From Poa pratensis (lineage: Eukaryota; Streptophyta; Magnoliopsida; Poales; Poaceae): a stretch of 64,000 nucleotides of DNA. The position numbers were made by a program, and so were the translations under genes. The notes beneath the pieces were generated by a model, which made no database searches, was not told where the DNA came from, and saw nothing but the letters and a program-made list of their open reading frames with translations. Shown here piece by piece: positions 34,884-46,639 of this stretch. The stretch covers positions 132,957,169 to 133,021,168 of the forward strand of contig CAMZMU010000052.1 in NCBI GenBank assembly GCA_947311845.1, in the 5' to 3' direction. Within the stretch, counting starts at the first letter, position 1, and each line of letters begins with the position of its first letter.

Positions 34884-37319
34884 GCTTCAATCCACTTGGT
34901 GAACTTGTCAACCGCCACCAGAAGGTGAGTATGCTCTCCATGGGAGGATTTTTTGAGCGGCCCAACCATATCGAGCCCCCACTGGGCGAAGGGCCAGGCC
35001 AATGGTATTGTCTTCAACGCCGATGCGGGTGTGCGGCTTTGTGGCGAATTTTTGACAGCCGATGCACCTTTTGACTATGTCCTCCGCGTCTTTGAGTGCT
35101 GTGGGCCAGTAGAAGCCTGCGCGAAAGGCTTTGGCTACGAGTGATCGACTGCTGGCGTGATGCCCGCAGGTACCTGCATGAATATCACGAAGGATGGCTT
35201 GGCCATCTTCAAATGCTATGCAACGTTGGAACATACCTGATATGCTGCGTTTGTATAGTTCACCGTTGATGACAGTGTATGCTTTAGATCGTCGAGTGAC
35301 GCGTCTTGACTCTGTTATGTCTTCGGGTACCTCGCCGCGGAGTATGTATGCGAGGAAAGGTTGAGTCCAAGTTGGCTCGATGAGGAGTACCTCGACTGGC
35401 GGGTCCTCTGTGCTAGGTGTTTTGCTCTTGGCTGGTGCGGCTGATGTAGGAGATGCTCGCTTTTTCTTGATGGACCTGTGCTCGATGCGCTCGAAGAAGA
35501 CACCAGGTGGAACTGGTGCTTTGGTCGCACTAATGGCTAGCTTATCTGCTTCTTCATTGCTCTCACGCCCTATGTGCCGCAACTCGCAGCCTTCGAAGCT
35601 GCCCTCCATGAGGTTGTATAGGTCACGGTAGGCGATCATATTATCTGCGATTGCATCGCAGGCCTTCATTGTTTGCTGCACCACAAGATTCGAGTCACCG
35701 TAGATCATCAGTCGAGTGCACCCGAGGGCTTTGGCCATCCTCATGCCATGGATCAGGGCCTCATACTCTGCTTCGTTATTGGATGGGAACTCGAATCCCA
35801 TTTGCAGGATATAGCGGAGCTTGTCGCCTTTTGGTGATATGAGGATGACACCTGCGCCTGCGCCTTCGTTTTCTTTGAGCCGTCAAAGTACATAGTCCAT
35901 GAGTTGGACACATCTGGCGCTCCTGGCAGCTGAGCTTCGATCCACTCGGTGTGGAAGTCAGGTAAGACTTGTGCTTTGATGGCCTTCGGGTAATCATACT
36001 TGATGTCTCGCGGTGCTAGCTCGATGAGCCATTTTGCGACTCGCCCAGTTGCGTTGGGGTTTGTGAGGATGTCCCCGATCCCTGAGGTGCTGATTACAGT
36101 GATCGGGTGCTCGGAGAAGTAATGCGTCAGCTTCCTTGAGGACATGAACACGGCGTAGGCCAGCTTTTGATAGTGCGGGTACCGCTGCTTTGATATGGAG
36201 AGCACTTCACTCAAGTAATAGACTGGGCGTTGTATGCTTTGGGTGTGTCCCTCCTCCCTTCGTTCGACTACCAGTACGGTGCTCACCACCCTGTTAGTTG
36301 CGGAGACATATAGGTACAGTGGCTCGCGTTCCCTTGGTGCGACGAGGATTGGAGGGCTTGTGAGGACTCGCTTGAGGTCCGTGAAGGCTGCTTCGGCTTC
36401 TTGCGTCCACTCGAATTTGTCTGCTTTCTTCATCAGTCGATAGAACGGGAGTGCTTTTTCCCTTGCTGATGAATCGACTGAGTGCTGCTACTCGACCCGC
36501 CAACTTTTGCACGTCATGGAGCTTTGAAGGCCTTTGCATCGTCAAGATGGCCTGTATTTTCCCGGGTCTGCCTCGATTCCTCGAGCTGAGACTAGATACC
36601 CGAGGAGTTGCCCGGCTGGCACGCCGAACGTGCACTTCTTCGGGTTGAGCTTGATGTGGAAGCGTTTGAGGTTTGCGAACGTCTCTCGCAAGTCATCGAG
36701 TAGTGTGTTTTCCTCCCTTGTTGTGATGACGATGTCATCTACATAGACCTGGACGTTTCGCCCAATTTGCTTCTTGAGGCAGTCTTGCATCATGCGCTGG
36801 TAGGTTGCGCCTGCGTTCTTGAGCCCGAAAGGCATTGTTGTGTAGCAGTAGACCCCGAGTGGGGTTATGAACGCCGTTTTCTCTTCATCTCTTCCTTCAT
36901 CCTTATCTGGTGGTAACCCGAGTAAGCATCCAGGAAGGACAAGCGAGCGCACCCGGCGGTGGAGTCGACGATCTGGTCGATTCGAGGTAGTGGAAAGTGA
37001 TCCTTTGGACAGCACTTATTGAGTGCGTGAAATCTACGCACATCCGAAGGATATCTGTGTGCTTCTTCTCTACGAGTACGGGGTTGGCCACCCATTGTGA
37101 TTTCTTGATTTCTCTGATGAAACCTGCTGCGAGTAGTCTGTCGACTTCGCTTCGACTGCGGGGGGATATGCGGCGCATTGTTTGCTTGACTGGTTTAGCA
37201 TCTGGAAATAATTGGAGAGAGTGCTCGGCGAATTCCCTGGGAATACCTGGCATGTCGGCTGGACACCACGCAAATATATCCCAGTTCTCACGGAGGAATT
37301 CGACGAGCGCGCTTTCCTA
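34884..37319 (-). pseudogene. Element 2 pol: reverse transcriptase, RNase H, second RNase H, integrase N-terminal side
   Basis: Running down from an in-frame TAG at 37319-37317, the frame enters ESALVEF and MPGIPRE, then reverse transcriptase with YVDD at about 36740. Several frameshifts break it (near 37030, 36900, 36560, 36440, 35860 and 35000). The first RNase H lies at about 36440-35930. The second RNase H shows FDGSK, AEYEAL, YGDSNLV and NEEADKL acidic positions (about 35890-35550). The integrase zinc finger (H..H..C..C) is at about 35200-35060. The core begins just before element 3 (DKFTKWIEA at about 34910). The order and sequence parallel element 1. This copy cannot be functional. Confidence 0.85.
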
Positions 37320-40300
37320 TGCGATAGGCAGACTCGACGAGACATTGACTGTCTTGGTCGGGTCAGTCGGGTGCACCTGATGCGACTTGTGTCATTGGTG
37401 GCATTGAATGCTCTGTCGACTGCCACCTTTTGTGCTCGGCATAAGTGTTCGATCGTTGGAGACCGCTAGATCAGCGAGTGTTGCTTCCATGCCGAACATC
37501 TCAGAGATTTTGCTAAACTCTCGGTCGCAAGAGTCAGACTTTTGGAAGTTCCCTTGACTGTGATTACTCCTTTTGGTCCAGGCATCTTTAGCTGGAGGTA
37601 TGCGTAGTGTGGCACCGCCATGAATCGAGCGAACGTCGGGTCCAAGTATGGCATGGTATTGTGACTTCCAGTCGACAACTTCAACTCAATCGACTCTGTC
37701 CTGAAGTGGTTCTTGTCCCCGAACGTTACGTCGAGTTGTATGGTGCCTTCTGGGCTTATTGCTTTCCCTGGGACGATACCGTGAAAGGTATTTGAAGATC
37801 TTGGCAGGTTTTCGACTGACCTGTTCATTTTGCGGAGCGTATCTGCGAAGATGATGTTTATGCCGCTGCCACCATCCATGAAGACCTTGGACATGGCGTA
37901 GCCTCCAATTTGTGCATCGAGTACCAGAGCAGAGTGCCCTGGACGAACACCGATGGAGGGTGGTCCTCTCTGCTGAAGCTTATTGCGGTTTCAGAACCCT
38001 TCAAAATTCAGTTACAGCAGGAGGTGACATGACCGCCATGTTTACTTGTCGAGTGCGAAGTTTTTGCTCCCTGTTGGAAGGGCGACCTTTCTGTATCATG
38101 TACATCTGCCCTTGGGGCAGGGTACTGAGGTTCGTCCACCCGAGGTACGGGCTGTATGGCACCCGCGAGATTTCCGCCTGTGTGGTGGAGGTGGTGCCAT
38201 CAGACGGGCACGTTGTTTGGCTGAGGCACAGGTGCAGCACGGTGCGTGTGCGGCTGTTGCCTTTCTGAGATTTATGTAATCAGTCGCCATTTGGTCGAAT
38301 TCTGCAGTTTCTCATCGAGTGATTGGAGCGCAGTTTTCCGTCTTCCCCCTTGTACAGGTGGAATCTGCAATCAGCATCCATCTTTTCTTCGAATGATCGC
38401 TCGGATTGTGCGCCGGATCGTGACTTGCGCCAGTCTTTCCTTTTGTATCACTGCGTTGGCCGCGGTCTCGACTGTCCCGCGATCATCTCGACTGTCCCGT
38501 CGATCATCTCGACTGTCCCGTCGATCTTCTGACCGCCGGTCGCTTCTGTCTTGTTCGTTGCGGGGTGTAGAGAACCCAGCCGCCATGAATTCGGGTCTGT
38601 CGTCGTAGTGACGTTTTGAACGCTTGCGCCTTCGGTCGTCTCTGTATGAGTCTCTGCGGCTTCGACTGCCACTTTCATGATTGTCACGGGGTGAGGACCC
38701 GCGTGTGGTGCGCGCCATGTCTTCTCCGTCTGCCCACTCAGTCGCGATCATCAAGAGGTTAGCCACAGAGGTTGGCTTTTTGCGACCAAGTGCTTCTTTG
38801 AAGTCCCGCCTGGCGAGGCCCATTATGAAAGCGTCCATGGCCATATCTTCTGAAATTACTCCGACTGAGTTGCGTATCTCAGTCCATCGTCTGATGTATG
38901 ACCTCAACGTTTCGTCTGACCGTTGAACGCAAGCTCGAAGCTCCTCGAATGTTTTTGGGCGCTCACATAGAGGCTCGAAGTTTTTGATGAAGTCATGCGG
39001 AAGTGATCCCACGAGTCGTATGTTGATGGAGGTAAGCTTTGAGCCAGTCGCGGGCTGTGCCTTCGAGCATGAGTCGTATGTATTGCATGGCTGTGGTGTT
39101 TGTGCCTCGCTGGCACGCGACAGCCAGCCTGTAGTCTTCCAGCCACCCGAAGGTTCCTGTCGACCCGTGTACTTGGGCTGTTCAGATGTGAGTTTGAACC
39201 CTTTGGGCATCCGTGTCTCGCGGACGCGTCGAGTGAAGCACAGAGCTCCGTGTGGCTCAGGCTCTCGATCAGAGTATGAGTCGCTACTGTAAGATCTGCG
39301 TGATCTGCTCCTGGACCTGCGCCTACGAGCCGCTTCTTTCCTTCGAGTGGTGGCGACGACCACTGCGATTGTGCTCTTCACGACGCGTGTCAATTATGGC
39401 ACGATCTCGACTCCCTCCTGGAGTTTTGGGATTTGGCGTATGGCCTTCGCAGCTAAGGCGAGTGATTTGATCTGTTGGCGGTGTAGTTTTGCATTGGGGT
39501 CATCCGCTGGGGCTTGATTGCCTCCAGGTATGCTGCAGCGGTAAAGAGAGCACCCGCAGCTGTTTTGGGTACTGGCACTCCCTCCTCGTCGTATGTCATG
39601 AAAGAGTTGCCTAAGTTGCGGGTGAGTGCCGCCCTCTCTCCGGTGAGAGGTGTGACAGCCTTGATCTGGGTCTTGTGTCTGCTCGCCCGGTGGAGCTCAG
39701 GGAGAGCTGTCTTCTTCGCGCACTCGACAAGCTAGCTTGCTTTTTGCGTTCTTCGAGTGTTGCTCTGACCTGCCGCAGTCGAAGTGATTCCTGCCAGTTG
39801 AAGTACTGGAAGGTCAACATCTCCTCTGTGTTGCGTCTGCTGGCATCATTGTGCACTCCTTGATGACTTTATCTGCTTTTGCTGCCATCTCAGCAGTGAT
39901 TGTGAGAGTTGTGACTCCGTCCGGCATAGTAACTGTGCACGGGAATTTGTAGGCCTGCGGCTGGCCGCAGCATCTGATGATTCTGCGGCGATGGCGACGT
40001 AGACCTGCTGGGGTATCACCCGAGGGTATGTATATGTGTTTTCGAGTCCCGTCATGGACTCGACGTCGTCATCAAGACTCATGTCGAGTCGATATGCCAT
40101 CGAGTGGTCCGTCTGGACGGATCTCGCTGTCGATGCCTTCATCGCTATGCTCATCTCGGCGTCGGCGAAGTTGTTATGAATCTCGAAGTCGAGGTTGTTG
40201 TTGGTGCAGATCTCGGAGTCGACGTGGTTGTCGATATGAGTTTCAGGTTCGTCGAAGTCGCTGAGGGAGATCTCGCAGTCGAAAGTGTCCTCGAGTGGGA

Positions 40301-40388
40301 GATCGAGCTCGGGATCGTTTGTGCGGTATGCTGATTCGGCCTCCTCGCCCTGTAGTTCTTCAATGAGCTCGTTGATCTCCGTTGTCAT
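37320..40388 (-). pseudogene. Element 2 gag-protease, frameshifted
   Basis: The likely ATG is at 40388 (MTTEINELIEELQ), followed by an Asp/Glu-rich part. The gag core (PHDFIKNFEPLCERPKTFEE, ETLRSYIRRWTEIRNS) is at about 38990-38860. An Arg/Asp-rich repeat (DRRDSRDD) is at about 38540-38460, then a degenerate Cys/His segment near 38360. The protease motif FMDGGS is near 37880 and the LKMPGPKGVITV strand near 37580. Frameshifts occur near 39955, 39400, 39150, 38300 and 37400. The open frame upstream to 40868 overlaps the primer binding site and is not real initiation. Confidence 0.78.
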
Positions 40389-40829
40389 AGTTGTTGCAGA
40401 CGAGCAAGATCGGAGGATCGACGATGGTATGGACGCGGATGGATCCGCAGTCGAAGGGCCGCAACCGATGGAGCCTCGGGTGCGGAAGTCACGAGTTGGC
40501 GTGGATCTGTCAAGTCCTGCACACCAAGCTTGTTGACGAAAAAATTGAACGAACCAACGGTTAAACCCAAACCTGACTCGAGATCGGAGAAGGTCTCCTG
40601 GAATTCTGGCGAGTGTGGCTCGAAATCCATCAGAGGATCTGATGTGCTTTTTGCGGGTGAAGCTGGCGTGCTGCCGTTTGTCGAGTGGTCGGCGAGTTGC
40701 CGTGTGCCGCATGAGTAGGCGAGTTCTGGTTTGTTGATGCAGCCGGCGAGTTGCCGTTTGTAGATCCGATCGGCGAGTCGCCGTTTTCCGATGGAACCGA
40801 AGGAACCGTGAGTCCAGCACTATTCTTTC

Positions 40830-40845
40830 CCACAGACGGCGCCAA
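40830..40845 (-). promoter_or_regulatory. Primer binding site of element 2
   Basis: The minus strand reads TGGCGCCGTCTGTGGG, two bases inside the LTR. It shares TGGCGCC with elements 1 and 3 but differs beyond. Confidence 0.85.
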
Positions 40846-40847
40846 TT

Positions 40848-41341
40848 GACGAGGTGTATACTCATCAAATCCCATGGTTAAGGACCTAGGGTTGAGATTA
40901 TGGGGAGAGAACGTGGTAGTACTGGTAGTTTCGTCGGCTGACAAGCAGAGGCAAAGATTTACCCAGGTTCAGGCCCCTCGGGTGGAGGTAAAGACCCTAC
41001 TTCCTGCTTGTTGTTATTGATCGTGTGAGATTATGCGGTTACAAGGTGGCTCCGGCGAGATGTCGATCTCGCTAGAGCTTTGGTGGTTCGAGTATGGCTT
41101 TCTCCCCTAGATCGGCACCCCTCCCAGCCTTTAAATAGCTGGGTCTCGGGAGTTCATAACCGACCTAGTTTACACCTAAGGAAAGTCTAAACCGACTATG
41201 CCTATGTCTAATATTGGAAGGTACTCCATCTTCTTGGGCCTCTGGTCTTGGGTTTTGAATAGGCTCTTCGCTATTGGGCCTTAGTCGTCACGTGCACCAG
41301 GTACCCTCATGGTAGGGTACCCGAGATGTATACCCATGTCA
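40848..41341 (-). repeat. LTR (5') of element 2, 494 bp
   Basis: On plus it runs TGACGAGG to CATGTCA; on minus it begins TGACATGG and ends CTCGTCA. Beyond it a LINE begins. The other LTR is not in the window. Confidence 0.8.
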
Positions 41342-42577
41342 CGACTGCTTGGCTCCTGGAGGAAATTAACAAATGGCTTCGGGCTTTCTTTTGGGCTGGT
41401 AAAGATAGCGTCAATGGGGTTAGTGCTTGGTGGCCTGGGAACAAATTTGCAAGCCGGAGATCTACGGGGGCCTCGGTGTTAAGAGCTTGAAGCTGCATGG
41501 GATCGCGCTCAGAACGCGTTGGGAGTGGTTACGTAGGACGGATCCCACCAGGCCTTGGCAGGGACTGCCTATGCTAAAAGATGAGGACGCGATCAATGTT
41601 TTCAGAAGCCTAGCACATGTGAGGATCGGAAGAGGCGATATGATCCTCTTCTGGCGAGATCGCTGGATCGATAGAGAAACCGTGAGCCAGATCGCACCGC
41701 TGATCTTTGGTATTGCAAGCACTAGGCGAAAGAACAGCAGATCAGTCCAGGAAGCTCTGTTGGGAAACGCGTGGCTGCAGGATTTGGAGGGCGAGATGGA
41801 TGAAGAAGGAGTGCGCCAATGCATCAGGCTTTGGTCGCGGGTGCATAGCGTTCGCCTTGATGCCGCTGTGCAGGACATGTTTATCTGGCCATGGACCGGG
41901 AGCAAATTGTACTCGGCGAGCTCCACCTATCTCTTGCTCTGTCATGGGAACACGAGGTTTGCTACGGCAAAGTGCACCTGGAAGTCGTACGCCCCCCTCA
42001 AGTGTAAGGTGTTCTGTTGGCTGGCGGTTCAGCACCGTGTTTGGACCTCGGATCGTCGCATGAGGCACGGCCTACAGGAGGAGATGAGCGTTTGTTTCAC
42101 ATGTTTGCAGGAGCTTGATACTATTGAGCATGTCCTGATGCACTGTGTTTATGCTCGGAAGTTTGGTTCCGTTGTCTACAAGTGGCTGGAGTGCAAGTCG
42201 TTGCTCCGGGGATGACAGTCAACTTCGCGGATTGGTGGTTATTGGCCAGGAGACCTTTCAGCAAGAGTAACAAGAGGAGTTTTGACACATATGTCGTGCT
42301 GATAGCCTGGAGCTTGTGGAAGCAGAGGAACGCGAGGCTTTTCAACAATGTTGGCCAGCAATTCACTATGACAGTGCTGGTAGACAGAATCGTAGATGAG
42401 TTCAAGCTTTGGACTAGAGCTAGAGCTGGTAGGCTGGTAGGAGTGAGATCATGCCGCGAGAGTAGACTAGAGGGTGGTGTGTGGTGTGTGCGCCTGTTGC
42501 TGCTCTTCTGATTTAGCCCTGGCGTTGTAACCTTCTATAAACGTTGAGTGCGCTTTTGGCGTACCCCTCGAAAAATA
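41342..42577 (+). pseudogene. 3' part of a LINE (non-LTR retrotransposon) with reverse-transcriptase zinc-binding domain
   Basis: The frame at 41427-42215 encodes the plant zf-RVT region found after LINE reverse transcriptase: GGLGVKSLKLHGIALRTRWEW, IGRGDMILFWRDRW, and the KVFCWL...C..C...E...H...C block near 42000-42160. Frameshifts near 41415 and 42200 separate the preceding EEINKWLRAFFWAGKD segment and the following YVVLIAWSLWKQRNARLFNN segment. A short A run (42570-42574) ends it. Element 2 truncates its front. It is non-functional. Confidence 0.82.
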
Positions 42578-42674
42578 GCGTGTGCTATATCGATTGGAAC
42601 CTGAAAGCTGAGACTTGTGCCCAATCTGAGCAATACGAGTTCGTCATCTTGCATGATTGCTTTGTCATAAATTT

Positions 42675-42691
42675 AAGGACTGTCCGAAAAT
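42675..42691. repeat. Left 17-bp target duplication of a retroposon
   Basis: AAGGACTGTCCGAAAAT recurs at 43351-43367 with one change (T to C). Confidence 0.8.
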
Positions 42692-43350
42692 ACCAACTTA
42701 GAAGGTTGCCTTGGACCTTCCCTTCTCCCGTCTACAGTAGAAGGAGATTTTCTGAGCCCCCCAAACTTCTTCCACCTCGCCGCCCCGATCTGGTCGATTT
42801 CTCGGCCTCCGCCGGCCGCTCCGGCGGCGGGAGGGCGGGGAATCGCCAGATCGCGGTGTGTACATAGTGTAGGAGGCAGTAGGGTGCCAGCCGGCGTCGC
42901 CATGGAGGTCTCGGTGGCGTTGGAGTGGCTTTTGCCGGCGGCGGTGTCCTCCTCTGTTGGTGATGCTCCTGGGAGGAGAGCTGCAGATCTGCCGTCGAGG
43001 GTGTGCGCGGGGTTCATCGGAGCTGCGCGTCGTGCCCTTTTCCCCTCACCGGAGTCCGGGACGGCGGCTCCGGATGTTGACCTCGAGGGTGCTGTGTTGA
43101 AGCAGGGTGCTGGCGTCAATGGCGCGGGATGGAGGTCCTTTGGGGCCGAGCTTCGTCGACTTCCCGGCCGTGGAGGGGCTCCTCCGGAACCAAGGCTTGA
43201 GAGGAGGAGTGGCGGCGGCGCGCCGGCGTTACGTTTCGTCGTCGTCTTCGGTAGCGGTGTCCACAGGGACCTCTTTGTAACTTTTGCGTTTGTGGTGGAC
43301 ATTTCTGTAATGACCCTGTTTTAATATCAGTTTCCTTCTCCGCAAAAAAA
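42692..43350 (+). mobile_element. 659-bp poly(A) retroposon, GC-rich, unidentified source
   Basis: It is flanked by 17-bp direct repeats and ends in CCGCAAAAAAA, the hallmark of LINE-driven insertion. Inside is a GC-rich open frame (42902-43324 from the first ATG) rich in Ala, Gly, Arg and Pro that I do not recognise. It could be a non-autonomous LINE derivative, a 5'-truncated LINE from an untranslated region, or a processed transcript. Confidence 0.7.
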
Positions 43351-44949
43351 AAGGACCGTCCGAAAATCGCGTGGTGCTGCTGGGATATGGGTCTGATGTC
43401 TGCTTATTTGTTCTACATTACCAGGTGCGGGGAAAAAATTAGAGGCCAGTGGTCAGGCCGACATTTAACGATGGCATCCTGCCAAACCAGTGCGATTATA
43501 ATACACATAAGATAATAAGATTAGCACTACCTAAGAATATACAAATGCCGATATAGGCATGGCACCACGGGAAAGGAAAAGACCATGAAAGGGACGGGCA
43601 GCTCGATTCGATTCCTCCCTGCCTACTACGAGCACTGATCATCAATCATCACGCCTGCCTCTGCCAAATGTTAGTGTATATATATGGTCGCTCGGCCCCA
43701 TAGGACACATGCTCCATACTATCTCCGACGAGCCCGGTTTTATGACTGACGTTTCTGAAAATGACGCGCTTACGCCAAACACAAACAGGTGCCTGGATTC
43801 TTCAGCGGTTGCAGCCGAGAATTCAACAGTTTCAGTTAACATGGTGCGCACGATCGCACACATTTTTTTTCAAGTTAATAACATAACGGCGTAAGTGGAA
43901 AGCCGAGTGATCAACTGATCATGATCCTAGTGGCAGCCGAAGTGGAAAGCCAGCCACATGCTCGCACGGCCAACGTATCCAGGACCAGGAGAATGAGAGG
44001 GATCGAAACAAGATCTTGGCGTCCTTCCGGCGGCGTCTTGTGGAAGAAGAAGGAAACGGTAGTGAATCCGTCGCCTTTCCACCACCTTAGGTGGCGTCGC
44101 CTTCGGCAGCCGAACCATTCCTTTGCCCGTTCTGCATCCATTCCGTTGGTCAAATCGCATCATGCGGCGCCGGGAATGTTGGTGCTGTCCGCAACAAAAT
44201 TTGCTGCCCATTGCATATTCGGTGCTCGCATTCCCAGAGGAAACTTGCTACACTTAAAAATCAGAGTAAGCGTGCTGCTTGGTCGCTTTCCGTGTCCACT
44301 CTCCCGGATTCAATTAAGTGCGCACGTTCTTCGTCGTATAGGAGGGTCCTCTGCCTACGAACTTTTTGTCAAAATCATGGCTCAAGTGACACATGCATGA
44401 CCCCGAAAAAAAAAACTCACGTATAATACTTGTGACCTGTGTGAGTGGTCAAACTCTTTTTTTTGTTTGCAAAAAAGTGGTCAAACTCTATGATCCTTAT
44501 TGCACGTTTAAAGAAGTAAACCATCTGATCACGAGAAACGAATTGAGATAGATGAACAGCTATGAATTACAGTAATATATGGTGGGACACATGTATATTT
44601 TTAGCATCAGCAAGATATCATTTAGCTTCATTGCAAGCTTGGTGATGCGGTTTCCTCGAGGTTGGATGCCCCATCATCCCGCCGTCTCATGAATCCTATG
44701 CTGGCATGCACTGCTTCACGCCGCCGAACCGTTAATTCAGTTAGTACAAACTATCATACGACACATGGTTTCATGGCTATCTGTGGGTTGGCCGTGATAA
44801 GGATGACGGCGCAAGCTAATTTGCCGCAGCCTTGGAACAGATAACTGCTGAAATCCATATTGTCTGAAGACGTTCAGAGTTGTTTTTTCTTTGACAAATA
44901 TATGAAGAGGTACTAGCTCAACTACCTTGCACAGAAAGAACAAAAAAAA
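43351..44949. other. No gene recognised
   Basis: After the right target repeat (43351-43367) I see no supported gene. Open frames on both strands at 43910-44430 overlap each other and resemble nothing known to me. Sequence at 44400-44640 is AT-rich. Confidence 0.5.
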
Positions 44950-45206
44950 GGAAGAGAAAGAGTGAGCCCAACTAATGCTTCTGCCCTCACCATATGGTCA
45001 ATTGCTTCTACACAAATGGAGTTTATTCCATTGAAAATTGCTCGATCACAGAACAAGGTGTCGCATACTCTTGCTAATTATGCTAGAACCGCCCGTAGCA
45101 CCGCTGTTTGGTTGCAAAGCGGGCCAGTTTTTATCAAAAATCTTGTATTAGCAGAGTGTACTCCTGTTATTAATGAATAAAACTCCATTTCCCCCGCAAA
45201 AAAAGC
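44950..45206 (+). pseudogene. LINE tail: end of an RNase H-like domain with poly(A)
   Basis: The plus frame has VEFIPLKIARSQNKVSHTLANYARTARSTAVWL-like order (split here as FIPLKIARSQNKVSH and LANYARTARS), the typical C-terminus of plant RVT_3/RNase H domains. A stop at 45178-45180 is followed by AATGAATAAAACTCC and an A run (45199-45205). Confidence 0.65.
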
Positions 45207-45489
45207 ACTCGTTAGCAGAAATCCACTTCTGCGGGCTAAAAGGCCGTACAGTCCTATGGCAATCGGGCCAATAGAAAATGAGATTCGAGTCTTATCATTT
45301 TGATGCTCACAAAGGGGATTTTTTTCTTGGATCCAAATAGTATATTTTTTCAAATTATCTTACACAGAGACGGGGGAGCCTCTCATACAGTCATACTTCG
45401 CCAGGAAAACGGTTAAACAAGTAATGGTGACACATCATAGCATCTTTTGAGAAAAGAGCAACTATTTCTTGTCAAATTAGCTATGGTGA

Positions 45490-45525
45490 CCCCCCCCCCC
45501 CCCCCCCCCCCCCCCCCAAAAAAAA
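45490..45525. repeat. Homopolymer C28 followed by A8
   Basis: It is a direct run of 28 C then 8 A. Its length may be a sequencing or assembly estimate. Confidence 0.9.
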
Positions 45526-46354
45526 TTGCTATAGTGTTCAATGTCGGAAATATTTTTTAGAGGAGAAGAGTATTTCTGGGATTAGCGTCGCAACCCGCCG
45601 ACGCCGTGGGTTCCCGTACCCTCCGTCGGCCGCTATGGTGGCGCGAGGGTGGGGACCCCCGGATCTCTATGTCTCGCCCGTGTACCATATGGTCCTCGAG
45701 ATCTTTGCCACTTATGAAGTTTGGGAATCGGTGTCGATTAGCATAATGGCTTCTCGGTTCTCTCGAGGTCGGTGTCCTTCCCTGGGGTGGCGTCGATGTG
45801 TTGGAGGATGTCGTAGGACACTAGGTCTGGCATGATTAGCGTTTGTCTACAGCGGCCTGCGGTTCAATATTTGTAGGAGTCTCATGGTGATGGAAGTCTG
45901 CTAGATACGGCTCCATCTAGGAAGTTGCGATTTATTGGAGTCGGTATTATCTCCCGGCTATTCTTGGTGCTAGCTTTTCGAGGATTGTGTTTCCTGTTGT
46001 AGCCTGTTCTATTGCTGTTTGCGAACTAGAAATCCGTTTCTTTTTGTGGTGCTAGTTTTCTTTTCCTTTTGAAGTTGAGCCCGTGCTAAATGAGGTAGGG
46101 TCTTGGCAACTGCACATTGTAGCGTAGATGTATTGACAAATGGGGTATCCTAGAACGATGCCATTACGCTAGGAACACCAATTTTTCCATAAGAATACCA
46201 TGTGGTGATATATGTTTGTGTGAAACAAGTACTTAGTGAGTAGGACATTCTTAGAATTCACGAGTTTCATCTTACCCTTTTTACAAAAAAAAGGTACTAA
46301 TATATATATACCACGTGTATTCACTGAACTGTGTTGTGAATATATTTAACAAAA
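45526..46354. other. No gene recognised upstream of PBG1
   Basis: There is no supported coding sequence. The frame at 45635-45835 is short and unfamiliar. Confidence 0.5.
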
Positions 46355-46639
46355 AAAATTCGCAAAATAGCAGCGAATTTAAGCGCATTGATATCACACA
46401 AAATTCGCAAAATAGCAGCTCTCCGTGGAGTAGAAGACGTAAAGCAGGAAACCGCTTTGCAGCTGGAGTAGCGTGAACTGGGCTGGGCCTGCTTCATGTG
46501 GAGTTCGACTCGCTCCGCAAGAAAGAAAAAGAACACTTTTACCCTCCAAGAGAGGGCACACAGCAGCAGCCAGACCATACCGAGACGAACCCAATCCCTC
46601 CGACGAGCGAGACCAAACCGAATCCCCTCTCGCGCATCG
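46355..46639 (+). promoter_or_regulatory. PBG1 upstream region with abutting TGGGC boxes and a 20-bp direct repeat
   Basis: Two TGGGC cores abut at 46479-46483 and 46484-46488, about 150 bases before the ATG. TGGGC is the core reported for proteasome gene promoters in Arabidopsis, bound by stress NAC factors, and also part of site II motifs of housekeeping genes. Upstream, aaaattcgcaaaatagcagc occurs at 46355-46374 and again at 46400-46419. The stretch 46540-46639 is pyrimidine and CA/GA rich, as in an untranslated leader. Confidence 0.55.

Larger units (their letters stand above)
11650..41341 (-). mobile_element. Element 2: older Tat-lineage Ty3/gypsy element, split by element 3
   Basis: Two pieces, about 11650-13703 and 34879-41341, make one minus-strand element with the same gene order as element 1. 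The LTR is at 40848-41341 and the primer binding site at 40830-40845. Gag-protease and pol are broken by several frameshifts. The antisense gene keeps only its 3' exons (11650-12468). The 3' LTR and the front of the antisense gene are missing at the left end. Element 3 lies inside integrase with a 5-bp target duplication, and removing it with one duplication restores the integrase reading frame. Element 2 itself sits in a LINE (41342 onward). Confidence 0.85.

Noticed and set aside
42902..43324. Host gene encoded in the 659-bp insert
   Set aside because: It lies wholly between retroposon duplications and is unrecognised; coding function is not supported.
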